Shown here one piece after another: positions 54,668 to 63,045 of a stretch of DNA of 64,000 bases. The stretch spans positions 1-64,000 of the forward strand of contig NZ_BPLU01000069.1 of NCBI RefSeq assembly GCF_019656315.1. Direction: 5' to 3'. Numbering within the stretch: position 1 is the first letter of the stretch; every line of letters starts with the position of its first letter. Below the pieces are notes generated by a model. It saw nothing but the letters and a program-made list of their open reading frames with translations. It was not told where the DNA came from and made no database searches. The translations under genes and the position numbers were made by a program. The DNA is from Flavobacterium sp. UMI-01 (GTDB lineage: Bacteria > Bacteroidota > Bacteroidia > Flavobacteriales > Flavobacteriaceae).

Positions 54668-55199
54668 AATACGGAGCTATCATTAAATAAACTATTACTC
54701 CTGTAACGGCCACATACAACCATATTGGAAAGGTAATTTTGGCTATTTTTTTATGCTTGTCAAAAACTTTTGCCAAAGCTCTTACATAAGTTATAAGTAC
54801 CAATGGAATGATAGCAATAGACAAAATAATGTGTGTAATCAAAATAAAATAATACAGATATTTAATAAATCCTTCTCCTCCAAATTTAGTAGAATCCGAA
54901 GTCATGTGATAGGCTACATACATTCCCAAAAAGGCTATTGAGCATCCTATAGCTGTTTTCATCAAATTTTCATGTAATCCTACCTTTCCATTTTTTATAG
55001 CCATTACAGCCGCTATTAAAAGGATAGCTGTAAACCCATTGATAGTCGCGTAAATAGGTGGCAGAAATGAAAGAGGCTCAACATCAAAGCCTAGTTTACG
55101 CAAATTAACTCCAAACAATAAAGCTACTACTAACGGAATGGCAACAGAGAGGATGACAATCCACTTATTGTATTTTTGTTCTAAATCTTGATTTTTCAT
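54657..55199 (-). CDS. DUF420 membrane protein
   Basis: 180 residues with five predicted membrane helices (about 13-30, 45-65, 80-98, 112-137, 152-175). His in GLHENLMKT, VAYHMTS and LITHIILS match the conserved His of the DUF420/CtaM-like family, linked to haem-copper oxidase maturation. It is in the operon between the Sco gene and the 87-residue gene. Confidence 0.88.
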   Translation of the reverse strand: MKNQDLEQKYNKWIVILSVAIPLVVALLFGVNLRKLGFDVEPLSFLPPIYATINGFTAILLIAAVMAIKNGKVGLHENLMKTAIGCSIAFLGMYVAYHMTSDSTKFGGEGFIKYLYYFILITHIILSIAIIPLVLITYVRALAKVFDKHKKIAKITFPIWLYVAVTGVIVYLMIAPYYVH

Positions 55200-55207
55200 T
55201 TTAATTT

Positions 55208-55894
55208 CTATTCTCGTAAAAGGATACTAATATCTTGTTGCAAATCTCTTATTCCATTTTTATCTAAACCGTCATAATACAATATGGGATTACCAAATTC
55301 GTCTTTTCTACAACGAATCATTCCGTTTTTGTCTATCAAAGCAAAAAGCCCTGAATGCTCAAAACCACCTGCAATTTTTTCATTCTCGGCAGCATACAGA
55401 TTAAAACCTTTATTTGCCAAAGCCATAATAGCTTCTTTATCCCCAGTCAAAAAATGCCAATTGGAAGATTGAATACCCAGCAATTCATAATGATTTTTTA
55501 AAACAGCAACCGTATCATGTGAGGGATCAATCGTAATTGAAGCAATACCAAAATTGGGATTACCAAAAAACTTTTTTTCGATAAGCATCATATTTTGATT
55601 CATTTTGGGACAAATCGAAGGACAGGTGGTAAAGAAAAATTCCAACACGTACACTTTTCCTTTATAGCTTTCATTAGAAATAGGAACATTGTTTTGATTG
55701 ACCAAATCGAATTTTGGCGCAGGACCTATAGCTACCAATTTTTCATCAGCATTTGACGTTGTGTCAACTTTATCCAAACGACCACCTTTGACAACACCAC
55801 CTGTTTGAAGGCGTTCTACAATCTTTGGCACAGCGTAAATACCAAAAATCAAAATAATGAATGAAATTCCAATATAGGATTTGTTTTTAAACAT
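55208..55894 (-). CDS. SCO1/SenC-family copper chaperone
   Basis: 228 residues. An N-terminal membrane anchor (about 7-25) is followed by a thioredoxin-like domain. The copper ligands are all present: C91 and C95 in TTCPSICPKM and H180 in GGFEHSGLF. It should deliver copper to the CuA site of oxidase subunit II. 1 bp from the degenerate Sco-like gene upstream. Confidence 0.93.
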   Translation of the reverse strand: MFKNKSYIGISFIILIFGIYAVPKIVERLQTGGVVKGGRLDKVDTTSNADEKLVAIGPAPKFDLVNQNNVPISNESYKGKVYVLEFFFTTCPSICPKMNQNMMLIEKKFFGNPNFGIASITIDPSHDTVAVLKNHYELLGIQSSNWHFLTGDKEAIMALANKGFNLYAAENEKIAGGFEHSGLFALIDKNGMIRCRKDEFGNPILYYDGLDKNGIRDLQQDISILLRE

Positions 55895-55895
55895 A

Positions 55896-56546
55896 CTATT
55901 GCTTTAAAAGTGGCTTAGAAGCGTTATTATTCTTTTTCAGGGCAGCACGGTACTCATAAAGAATTACTTTAAAATCGTCTAACATTTCGTTACTCAAATC
56001 AGCTGGATGAAAAGTATTGTACCCCTCCTTGTATTCCTCAGCATCTTTTCTACCCCTAATATTTCTTGCTTTGTCAACGATATACACATTTGGCGTACCG
56101 GCATACTTATCCAAACTTCCTTTTAAATGCAATTGATTGTAATAATTATGAATATTCTCCGGAGTGGTGAACAAAAAATTCCAATGAGACACATCTGTAA
56201 ATTCATCCAGAGCATCCATTATTTTCTTCACATCCTCTTCGGTTCCTAATGGGCAAATCATTACAAATTGCAAATCCTCAAAAGTATGGTAGCGTTGGTA
56301 AATTTTTTCGTTTAGATTAAAAAGATTTCCTCTATTCTTCAAAATCTCACTTCCACCAAAACCCAAAATAGTTATTTTGTTTTCCAATTTTACTTGCTCA
56401 CCAGTTAATGAAGTCCAATTGCCAAAATCAGGAACAGCAGGACTCACCACAGGCAATTTAGTAAAACTATTAACTCCCGAAGCAAAAAAAAGGTAGGCTA
56501 CAATTGGTAAAATAAAAAGTGTAAAAAGAACTAAGTTTTTTTTCAT
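55896..56546 (-). CDS. Thioredoxin-fold, Sco-like membrane protein lacking the CxxxC motif
   Basis: 216 residues. Membrane anchor about 5-22, then a thioredoxin-like fold: the segment ENKITILGFGGSEILKNRGN sits where Sco proteins have CxxxC, and TPNVYIVDKARNIRGRKD matches the late strand region. The only Cys is C98 and the Sco His is absent. It may be a structural paralogue. It is first in the Sco-DUF420 group with a -7 box about 115 bp upstream. Confidence 0.75.
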   Translation of the reverse strand: MKKNLVLFTLFILPIVAYLFFASGVNSFTKLPVVSPAVPDFGNWTSLTGEQVKLENKITILGFGGSEILKNRGNLFNLNEKIYQRYHTFEDLQFVMICPLGTEEDVKKIMDALDEFTDVSHWNFLFTTPENIHNYYNQLHLKGSLDKYAGTPNVYIVDKARNIRGRKDAEEYKEGYNTFHPADLSNEMLDDFKVILYEYRAALKKNNNASKPLLKQ

Positions 56547-56660
56547 TGAAAGTAATCTTTAAAAAGGGAGAAAGTAACAGTTCAAAAACATGAGTTAAAA
56601 AATCCAAACACAGATTGCTCCGCCAATTCACAGCTATAAAAGCTTTTGCATTTGCCACGA

Positions 56661-56668
56661 CAAAAGTA
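56661..56668 (-). promoter_or_regulatory. Candidate -7 box for the Sco/DUF420 group
   Basis: TACTTTTG on the minus strand, just downstream of the subunit IV terminator. Confidence 0.5.
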
Positions 56669-56670
56669 AG

Positions 56671-56705
56671 CAAAAAAAAAGGTATCCGAAAAAACGAATA
56701 CCTTT
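56671..56705 (-). terminator. Intrinsic terminator after oxidase subunit IV
   Basis: AAAGGTATCCG (56678-56688) pairs with CGAATACCTTT (56695-56705) with one mismatch. Nine U follow on the minus strand. Confidence 0.8.
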
Positions 56706-56724
56706 AGTTTGAATTAATATAGTG

Positions 56725-57075
56725 TTAAAAATTCCACTTAATGGTAGAATCCTTAAAAACCCCATAAATATAATCCCCTTCAGTCAAAAGGATAAAAAGT
56801 AAATACAAAACCAGAAAAATCAAAGGGATTACTACTGAATTTCTCAACCATGACGTTTCACCTTCCATGTGCATAAATGACCATACAATGTAATAAGCCT
56901 TAAAAACAGTAAGAATATAGAAAATCCAGTTTAAAAGATTTAATCCTAAGAAGTGAGAAAAATATAAACCATCAGGTTTGTAAATACCCAAAATCACCTC
57001 TATAATAGTTACAACAGACAATATCCCGAAAACTTTCCAGATTTTCCCTGTATTAGATTCATGTGCGTGTGACAT
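56725..57075 (-). CDS. Cytochrome c oxidase subunit IV family protein
   Basis: 116 residues with three membrane helices (about 13-30, 45-64, 82-102). It has the IWKVFGILSVVTIIEVILGI opening and the FMHMEGETSWLR loop of the CoxD/prokaryotic subunit IV family of caa3-type oxidases. Small assembly or stabilising subunit. Last gene before a terminator, 22 bp after subunit III. Confidence 0.9.
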   Translation of the reverse strand: MSHAHESNTGKIWKVFGILSVVTIIEVILGIYKPDGLYFSHFLGLNLLNWIFYILTVFKAYYIVWSFMHMEGETSWLRNSVVIPLIFLVLYLLFILLTEGDYIYGVFKDSTIKWNF

Positions 57076-57097
57076 AATATTATTTTTTTTGATAAAA

Positions 57098-58081
57098 TTA
57101 AACTAGATAGAAAACTGTAAATACAAATACCCAAACTAAATCTACGAAGTGCCAGTACAATCCAACTTTTTCTACCATTTCATAGCTCTTACGTTTTTCA
57201 TAAGTTCCTAACAATACATTAAAGAAAATGATAATGTTAATAACAACTCCTGAGAATACGTGGAAACCGTGGAAACCAGTAATAAAGAAGAAGAAATCCG
57301 CGAACAATTTACTTCCGTACTCATTTCTAATTAAGTTTGCTCCCTCAACTACATATTTAGCTTGAGCCAAACGAGCTTCAGATTCAGCTCTTGTAAGAAC
57401 TACTTTTTGTTTTGTTTCAGGATTGATAAGCTCTGTTCTAATCAATAAATTAGGATTTGCTTTAAATCCAGCTTGAACCTCAGCAACTGAATAAGAAGGC
57501 AAACTTCCTTCACTCATAAACCAAGTTGCTTTATTGCGTTTTAATTCTTCTCTGTCTTCTTTTAAATTCGCTGCAAAATCAGCTAGAGCAACACGTTTAC
57601 CGTCTTTGTCAACAAACTGCAATATGCTTCCACCAGTTGTTTCAACAGCACCATATTCCCCTTTGATAAAGTTTTTCCATTCCCAAGCTTGTGAACCTAC
57701 GAATATCAAACCACCAATAATGGTTAAAAACATATAAATAGCCACTTTAGTCTTTTTCATTTGATGACCTGCATCAACAGCCAAAACCATTGTTACAGAA
57801 GAGAAAATCAAAATAAAAGTCATTAATGCTACATAATACATAGGAGCAGATACTCCATGCATAAATGGAAAGTGTGTAAACACCTCATCGGCCAATGGCC
57901 AAGTTTCAATAAATTTAAATCTAGAAAAACCGTAGGCACCTAAAAATCCAGAAAAAGTTAAAGCATCTGATAGGATGAAAAACCACATCATTAATTTACC
58001 ATAACTGGCTCCCATTGGCTCATTTGCGCCGCCTCCCCAAGTTTTGTCTTGACTATTTGCAGTAGTAACTGTCGCTTCCAT
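57098..58081 (-). CDS. Cytochrome c oxidase subunit III with a large soluble insert
   Basis: 327 residues, long for subunit III. Helices before about 130 and after about 250 match CoxC: KLMMWFFILSDALTFSGFLG, FFITGFHGFHVFSGVVINII and VGLYWHFVDLVWVFVFTVFY. Between them, about 135-245, lies a hydrophilic insert (FVDKDGKRVALADFAANL to AQAKYVVEGANLIRNEYG). Subunits I and II are not in this window. Confidence 0.92.
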   Translation of the reverse strand: MEATVTTANSQDKTWGGGANEPMGASYGKLMMWFFILSDALTFSGFLGAYGFSRFKFIETWPLADEVFTHFPFMHGVSAPMYYVALMTFILIFSSVTMVLAVDAGHQMKKTKVAIYMFLTIIGGLIFVGSQAWEWKNFIKGEYGAVETTGGSILQFVDKDGKRVALADFAANLKEDREELKRNKATWFMSEGSLPSYSVAEVQAGFKANPNLLIRTELINPETKQKVVLTRAESEARLAQAKYVVEGANLIRNEYGSKLFADFFFFITGFHGFHVFSGVVINIIIFFNVLLGTYEKRKSYEMVEKVGLYWHFVDLVWVFVFTVFYLV

Positions 58082-58123
58082 AAAAGTTATTCGTTAAAAA
58101 GTTTCCAAATTTACGTTTTTTTC

Positions 58124-58711
58124 TTATTTAAAGAAATATAAAAATACAAATAAACACACCCACAATAAATCTAAAAAATGCCAATACATCGCAGCTAGTT
58201 CTATTCCAAGAGTTTGAGTTGAATTGTACTTTTGTTTAAAATGATTATAAATTACAATTAATAATGAAATTACACCACCTGCAAGGTGTAGCAAATGCAC
58301 AACCGCAATAACATACAAAAAAGTTGTAGTAATCACGCTTGAAGCTCCCGTAGGATAATACCCCATAGCGATTAATTGTGAAAACCCAGCAAATTGCAAC
58401 ACAACAAACAACAATCCTAATACTAATGTTGCACACAAATAAGCCGTAGTGTGTGCTCGGTTGTTTTTTTGAATGGCTTTTTTAGCCAAATGAATGGCAA
58501 TACTACACGCCACAATCACGGCAGTACTCGCAAAAAAAGCAGATGGAAAATTAAAATCTTTTAACCAATCTACTCTAGACTTACTTACAATAAAAGCACT
58601 GGTAAGTCCGGCAAACATCATCACCATACTAATGATTGCAAACAACAAAATCATTTTTTGTGAACGCGCAGTTCTCAACTGATGTTCTTCTCTTGTCATT
58701 GACATTTCCAT
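58124..58711 (-). CDS. Cytochrome c oxidase subunit III-like protein
   Basis: 195 residues with five membrane helices and no insert. It has the subunit III end ELAAMYWHFLDLLWVCLFVF and the VVHLLHLAGGVISLLI helix. Tandem subunit III genes are usual in this phylum, one shorter than the other. It begins 2 bp after ctaB, so translation is coupled. Confidence 0.92.
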   Translation of the reverse strand: MEMSMTREEHQLRTARSQKMILLFAIISMVMMFAGLTSAFIVSKSRVDWLKDFNFPSAFFASTAVIVACSIAIHLAKKAIQKNNRAHTTAYLCATLVLGLLFVVLQFAGFSQLIAMGYYPTGASSVITTTFLYVIAVVHLLHLAGGVISLLIVIYNHFKQKYNSTQTLGIELAAMYWHFLDLLWVCLFVFLYFFK

Positions 58712-58713
58712 AA

Positions 58714-59628
58714 CTATCTTAAAAATTTATCTAATATATATACTAATTGCAACAACGAAATATAAGAAACACTTACTAACATTAAGGTTCTAGCAGCTTT
58801 GGCAGTTCTTAACTTATACAATCGAACAGCGTAATATAGCATCCAAAAACCCAACAAAAACACAATTATAGTAGCAAACAACCCGATATACAATTGTCCT
58901 GTGTAACCTAATGCAGGCAATAAGGAAGCTATCAACAACCAAACGGTATATAAAATAACTTGCAAAGCAGTACCTTTATCTTTTTTACCTGTAGGCAACA
59001 TAAAAATACCTGCTTTTTCATAGTCTTCATACAAAAACCAACCGATAGCCCAAAAATGCGGAAATTGCCAAAAAAACTGAATCAAGAACAAAGTCCCCGC
59101 TTCAATGCCAAAATCACCCGTAGCCGCTACCCAGCCCAACATAAACGGAATCGCTCCTGGAAAAGCTCCCACAAAAACCGACAACGAAGTCACAGTTTTC
59201 AAAGGTGTATAAACACTGGTATATAAAAAAATTGAAATCGCACCAAACATAGCCGACTTTGGATTAATCATATACAACAATGACAAACCTATCAAAGTAA
59301 GCAAAGTAGCGAGAATCAAAGCGTTTCTTGAAGACATTCTTCCCGAAGGAACTGGACGATTTTTAGTTCGATCCATTAATTTGTCAATATCCTTTTCAAT
59401 CACCTGATTGTAAGCATTGGAAGCCCCCACCATACAGTAACCACCAATGCAAAGCATAATCAAAACCGACCATTGAAAAGGATGCTCTTCATTGAATCCC
59501 AAAAGATAACCCGCAATCGAAGAAAACAAAACACTAATAGCCAATCCTGCTTTAGTGATTTCTTTAAAATCCGTAAAAACCGTTTTAAGGGAAAATGTAT
59601 TTGTAGCCGTATTCAATGCCGTTTTCAT
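58714..59628 (-). CDS. ctaB: Protohaem IX farnesyltransferase
   Basis: 304 residues with about nine membrane helices. It converts haem B to haem O for the oxidase. The prenyltransferase motif is NAYNQVIEKDIDKLMDRTKN (about 73-92, with the Asp-rich NxxxDxxxD pattern) and a second loop is LYEDYEKAGIFMLPTGKKDK. First gene of the oxidase group with a well-formed promoter. Confidence 0.95.
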   Translation of the reverse strand: MKTALNTATNTFSLKTVFTDFKEITKAGLAISVLFSSIAGYLLGFNEEHPFQWSVLIMLCIGGYCMVGASNAYNQVIEKDIDKLMDRTKNRPVPSGRMSSRNALILATLLTLIGLSLLYMINPKSAMFGAISIFLYTSVYTPLKTVTSLSVFVGAFPGAIPFMLGWVAATGDFGIEAGTLFLIQFFWQFPHFWAIGWFLYEDYEKAGIFMLPTGKKDKGTALQVILYTVWLLIASLLPALGYTGQLYIGLFATIIVFLLGFWMLYYAVRLYKLRTAKAARTLMLVSVSYISLLQLVYILDKFLR

Positions 59629-59648
59629 TAAGTTTTATAAAACTGGTG

Positions 59649-59680
59649 CAAAAGTAACTTAACAAAAGGGATTTGGCAAA
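59649..59680 (-). promoter_or_regulatory. Promoter of the ctaB oxidase group
   Basis: On the minus strand, TACTTTTG (59649-59656) is preceded by TTTG (59677-59680) with 20 bp between. This is the best match to the Bacteroidota promoter pattern in the window. Confidence 0.7.
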
Positions 59681-59873
59681 AAACTATTCATAAAAAATGT
59701 TTTTTAATAAAAATCAAAAAAAACTAGACGAAAGGAATGATTAAAATGAGAATTGGCAATCTAGTCTAAAAAATTTACATTAGTAACGACGTTTATTTTC
59801 ATTTCAATCGCGTTTCAAACGCTACAATTTGTTTTCCATTTATAAGTAGGTACTAGTTGTAGATGAGCATCAG

Positions 59874-60001
59874 ATGCCATTAAGTTAAGAAAAAAACATC
59901 CCGTTTTGTCATTCCGACGAAGGAGGAATCACAGTAGTTGCTCACGTTATGTGATTTCTCCTTCGTCGAAATGACACAAAAAACGCTTAACTTAATGACA
60001 T
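59874..60001. repeat. MITE-like inverted repeat
   Basis: Left arm 59874-59933 and right arm 59950-60001 are inverted copies with small gaps. Matching cores are ATTAAGTTAAG at the ends and GACGAAGGAG plus AATCACA inside. GTCATTTCGACGAAGGAGAA-type sequences recur in intergenic regions of Flavobacteria as I recall. No coding content. Confidence 0.85.
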
Positions 60002-60203
60002 TGAGTGCTAGCTAGGGGCAACCTTGACCTACAATTTGAAGAAATGCCTGAAATTAATCAGCCGAAAAACGAAAATAAAAGCTGGAGTTATAAGTGAACT
60101 ACAAGTAAAAGTACCAACCTCTCTAAAAACTGCTTTCTATAACTTGAAATACTCGAATTTAAGCCTCTCATTTTTTAAAGCCTCTAACTTACAAACAAAA
60201 ATA

Positions 60204-60240
60204 AACCTCGTTTAAATGTGTTTAAACGAGGTTGTTTTTT
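60204..60240. terminator. Bidirectional hairpin terminator
   Basis: Perfect 13-bp stem AACCTCGTTTAAA (60204-60216) with TTTAAACGAGGTT (60221-60233), loop TGTG. T's follow on the plus strand and a U-rich stretch on the minus strand. It most likely ends the minus-strand genes that start at 61144 and 62256. Confidence 0.85.
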
Positions 60241-60272
60241 ATGATTCTTATGAAAATTTATTTCTTTGAAAG

Positions 60273-60300
60273 GGTTGTGCAACGGTTACGTGTGTTAGGC
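60273..60300 (-). repeat. Half copy of the attC-like repeat
   Basis: Inner arm GGTTGTGCAACGGTTAC (60273-60289), a 4-nt spacer GTGT, then GTTAGGC (60294-60300). The layout equals the right side of the two full copies. The matching left arm is missing from the sequence to its left. Confidence 0.65.
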
Positions 60301-60307
60301 ACAGTTT

Positions 60308-61144
60308 TTATTTGCTATAAGTTAATTTAAAATACCCTAAATCATCTATTGTTTTTATTGAACAAAAAGAATAGCCTCCAGAAATATAAAATTGATTAAA
60401 AATGTGTACGCTACCTTCAATGGTTGATGAATATAAAAAGTTATTCGGTTTGGTACCATCTGCGGAAATGAAAAAATTATCATAATCAGAACTACTATTG
60501 TAAAGTGCTTGACCAAATAATTTTATTTGAGTCAGTCCAGCAAGGTTTGTGTCATTTGGATTACCAAAAAGAGGAACTAAAAAGCGAATTTCTGAAGCAA
60601 GTTGACCTGAATGCAAATAAACATTTTTTGTGCCTGAATTTTTAGAACTTTCTGTTAGTTTATAACCTCCTTTTAAATCAATTTGTAATCCTCTAGTTTG
60701 ATAATCTGTTTCTTTATTAAAGTACCAAGTTTTAGAAAAATACGAGTTTAATAATCCACCATACAAACTTTGTAATTCGTTACCTAAATTTTTTATTGAA
60801 TCTGATGGACTTGCTGAAATAGTAGGAATAGATGATAGGATATAAAAATCAATAAATTTGTTTTTCCCAACTTTTGCATAAAGTTTAACAGCTTTGATAC
60901 TTATTCTGGGAACTGTATTAGTGAGATTTAAACCAAGTTGTTGGAAAAATTCAGCACCTGATCCAAGTTCATCTGTCTTTGTTTTTTCATCATCAGAGTT
61001 AAAAAGAAAATTTAAACCTTTTTTTTCTTTATTTAAAGAATCTGTAGTGTTGACATAATTTATTCTTCTTGCTTTCTCGAAACCTTGTCCAAAGGAGAAA
61101 TTGAATATTAGACTACTCAATAAAATATAATAAAAAGTTTTCAT
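60308..61144 (-). CDS. Secreted protein of unknown function
   Basis: 278 residues. Signal peptide about 1-19 (FNFSFGQ). The mature part has many short amphipathic strands (for example GLQIDLKGGYKLTESS, FYISGGYSFCSI, LGYFKLTYSK) and may be an outer-membrane barrel. No family recognised. Its stop is 7 bp from the GTTAGGC boundary at 60300. It shares a segment with the glutaminase-like gene upstream, about 98 bp apart on the same strand. Confidence 0.7.
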   Translation of the reverse strand: MKTFYYILLSSLIFNFSFGQGFEKARRINYVNTTDSLNKEKKGLNFLFNSDDEKTKTDELGSGAEFFQQLGLNLTNTVPRISIKAVKLYAKVGKNKFIDFYILSSIPTISASPSDSIKNLGNELQSLYGGLLNSYFSKTWYFNKETDYQTRGLQIDLKGGYKLTESSKNSGTKNVYLHSGQLASEIRFLVPLFGNPNDTNLAGLTQIKLFGQALYNSSSDYDNFFISADGTKPNNFLYSSTIEGSVHIFNQFYISGGYSFCSIKTIDDLGYFKLTYSK

Positions 61145-61242
61145 AAAATTATTAGTTTTAGTTATTCAATGTTTAATTTACTACGCTTGTAACCATTAAG
61201 TCAAAGTGAAGTATTTGCTATGAGTTATTTCTATTTGCTGTT

Positions 61243-62256
61243 TTACTTTATTAAGTCGTCTATATGTCTTTGTATTTTAATTGTCAAATCTGCCAATTGA
61301 TTTTTGTATGATTCAGGGAGTTGGAGGTTGTTATAATCTGCAATTGGACTAGTTAAAGAAAGCCGTCTTTCTTTTATTGCAATACCTGATTCTTTTCTTG
61401 ATCTTGTAATTTCTTCTTCAATTTCTTGTTCATTTTTTCCTTTCGCTTTTAACTTTATTCGTATTTGAGGTTCTTTTTGGGATTGCGCACTTACCATTTG
61501 GTTAATTAGATTATCTTCTAAAACAATTTCATTATAATATTTCATTACAACTATGTCGGTTGCTAATGATAAAGCTAATAATCCATTTTTTTGAACCACA
61601 AAATTGTCATCCCAAAATCTACCTGCAAAAATATTGTAAGAATTTATAAGTTTTTCAAATTGACCCGATTGGTTATTTTGGATGCCAGCAACGATTGATT
61701 CAAAATTACAGAATTTTTTGTCGGTAAAAGTATAGTATGAATTTGTTTGATTTTGTGATGCTAACCAATATTTTAGAGGTATAGCTTCTCTATCATTGTT
61801 AGGTAAATCAATAATAAGTGTATCTATCGTTGTTTGATTTTTTACGCTTTTGGAAACTAGAACCCCAACTGCAACGTGAAAACCCCAATTAACTTTTCCA
61901 CTCTCCGTCAATTTATTAGGATCATCAACAATAAGTCTTTCATTAGAACCGGAATAGTAATAATTACTTTTGGAAAAATTCCAAACCTTAAAAGTTTCTA
62001 TATTTAATTTTTTCTTGAGCCAAATGCTTAGATAATGTGATTTAAAATTACAACCAGAATTTAAGTAATGATAGTCAAAATACTCACTTGATTTTACGCT
62101 TTCAATGGCTGAATTTATTTGACTTTGATTATATACAGGATATTTTTTTAAATCAACTTTATATTCATTTACATTAAAAAGTGTTTGGGATTTTACATTT
62201 TGTGTTATAAAAAAAGAAACCAAAATTAAAATTGAATGTGCTATTGTTTTTTTCAT
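61243..62256 (-). CDS. Secreted protein-glutaminase-like protein
   Basis: 337 residues from the ATG at 62256, which begins a clear signal peptide ending NVKSQ; a longer TTG-type start would precede it by 17 codons. Residues 60-165 resemble the catalytic core of Chryseobacterium protein-glutaminase: SGCNFKSH (C69, H74), then VNWGFHVAVGVLV (W124, H127), then DTLIIDLP (D150). This gives a Cys-His-Asp triad in the family order. Such enzymes deamidate glutamine side chains in proteins. The C-terminal half (about 225-337) is charged and unassigned. Assignment is from motifs only. Confidence 0.65.
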   Translation of the reverse strand: MKKTIAHSILILVSFFITQNVKSQTLFNVNEYKVDLKKYPVYNQSQINSAIESVKSSEYFDYHYLNSGCNFKSHYLSIWLKKKLNIETFKVWNFSKSNYYYSGSNERLIVDDPNKLTESGKVNWGFHVAVGVLVSKSVKNQTTIDTLIIDLPNNDREAIPLKYWLASQNQTNSYYTFTDKKFCNFESIVAGIQNNQSGQFEKLINSYNIFAGRFWDDNFVVQKNGLLALSLATDIVVMKYYNEIVLEDNLINQMVSAQSQKEPQIRIKLKAKGKNEQEIEEEITRSRKESGIAIKERRLSLTSPIADYNNLQLPESYKNQLADLTIKIQRHIDDLIK

Positions 62257-62313
62257 TTTTATGTTATTAAATATTTGTTGATAGTAAATTCTCCCGATTT
62301 GTGTCAAAATTGC

Positions 62314-62447
62314 GCCTAACGTTCTGACGCTACACGAAGGTGGCGCAATTGAGCCTTATGTTTGCTGACTGTTAATAATTTTGTTTTTGCGCCAAATCTT
62401 TTCAAGTACAAAACCATCCGCCACTTTTGTGTAACTGCTGTTATATG
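62314..62447 (-). repeat. attC-like imperfect inverted repeat, copy A
   Basis: On the plus strand: GCCTAAC (62314-62320), 8-nt spacer GTTCTGAC, 17-nt inner arm (62329-62345), loop with its own GGCGCAA/TTGCGCC pairing, opposite inner arm (62419-62435), 4-nt spacer TGCT, then GTTATATG (62440-62447). The inner arms match inverted at 14 of 17 positions, and all three differences are transitions. Confidence 0.75.
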
Positions 62448-62488
62448 ATGGCTTTTTTATCTATTCCGCAATTTATAAATTTTTTTCT

Positions 62489-62496
62489 TACTTTTG
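62489..62496 (+). promoter_or_regulatory. Candidate -7 box for the plus-strand cassette gene
   Basis: TACTTTTG, 19 bp before the ATG at 62515. Confidence 0.5.
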
Positions 62497-62514
62497 GTTT
62501 TCAATTTTCTATTT

Positions 62515-63045
62515 ATGTTCAAGATAATACCAGTTTTTAAATTTTCAACAAAGTTCCCGTTTTTATTAATACGTTGGTTTGCATTAGACGAAGAAAAGTT
62601 TTTGTTTTCTGATGATATATTAAATCAATTAGCGAAAGAACCTGAATTTCAAAATGAAGATTATGTCGCTCCAATAGTTTGTAATAATTTAGTAGATATT
62701 GAAATTTTTGGTAAAATCTACACACCTAAAGATTTTATCCCAAAAGATAAAGAACGCCTGTATTTTAGAAATGCGACACTATATTTAGAAAGTAAAAATC
62801 TCATTATTGTTGATAGAACTAATCCCATTAATCCAAAATATCTCATTTCTTATGAGGGTCTTATTTTAGTAAAAAACGGAGGTATAATCAAAGACTTAAG
62901 AAATACACATATAAAAGATTTTCTTCAAAAAGCTGTTTGGTTTGTTGCTATTTTGACTTTTTTCGTCTCCACCCTTTTATCTCTGTTCCATCAAGATTCC
63001 AATAAGTGCGATTGCCATATTCATCTTTCCGTATCACATAAGTAG
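62515..63045 (+). CDS. Hypothetical protein with a C-terminal membrane segment
   Basis: 176 residues from the ATG at 62515; an upstream TTG in frame lies inside the -7 box and is rejected. A soluble mixed alpha/beta part (about 15-135, with FALDEEKFLFSDDILNQLAK) is followed by one membrane helix (about 142-160) and a short tail CDCHIHLSVSHK. No family recognised. It is the only plus-strand gene in the cassette region and overlaps the minus-strand 63-residue gene tail to tail by 98 nt. Confidence 0.65.
   Translation: MFKIIPVFKFSTKFPFLLIRWFALDEEKFLFSDDILNQLAKEPEFQNEDYVAPIVCNNLVDIEIFGKIYTPKDFIPKDKERLYFRNATLYLESKNLIIVDRTNPINPKYLISYEGLILVKNGGIIKDLRNTHIKDFLQKAVWFVAILTFFVSTLLSLFHQDSNKCDCHIHLSVSHK

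Larger units (their letters stand above)
59629..60272. other. Gene-free stretch between ctaB and the cassette region
   Basis: Holds the ctaB promoter (59649-59680), a MITE-like inverted repeat (59874-60001) and a hairpin terminator (60204-60240). A 63-codon open frame at 60024-60215 starts with TTG and runs into the terminator hairpin, so it is not accepted. Confidence 0.6.

Noticed and set aside
60024..60215. 63-codon open frame before the cassette region
   Set aside because: TTG start, low-complexity composition, and its end lies inside a perfect terminator hairpin.
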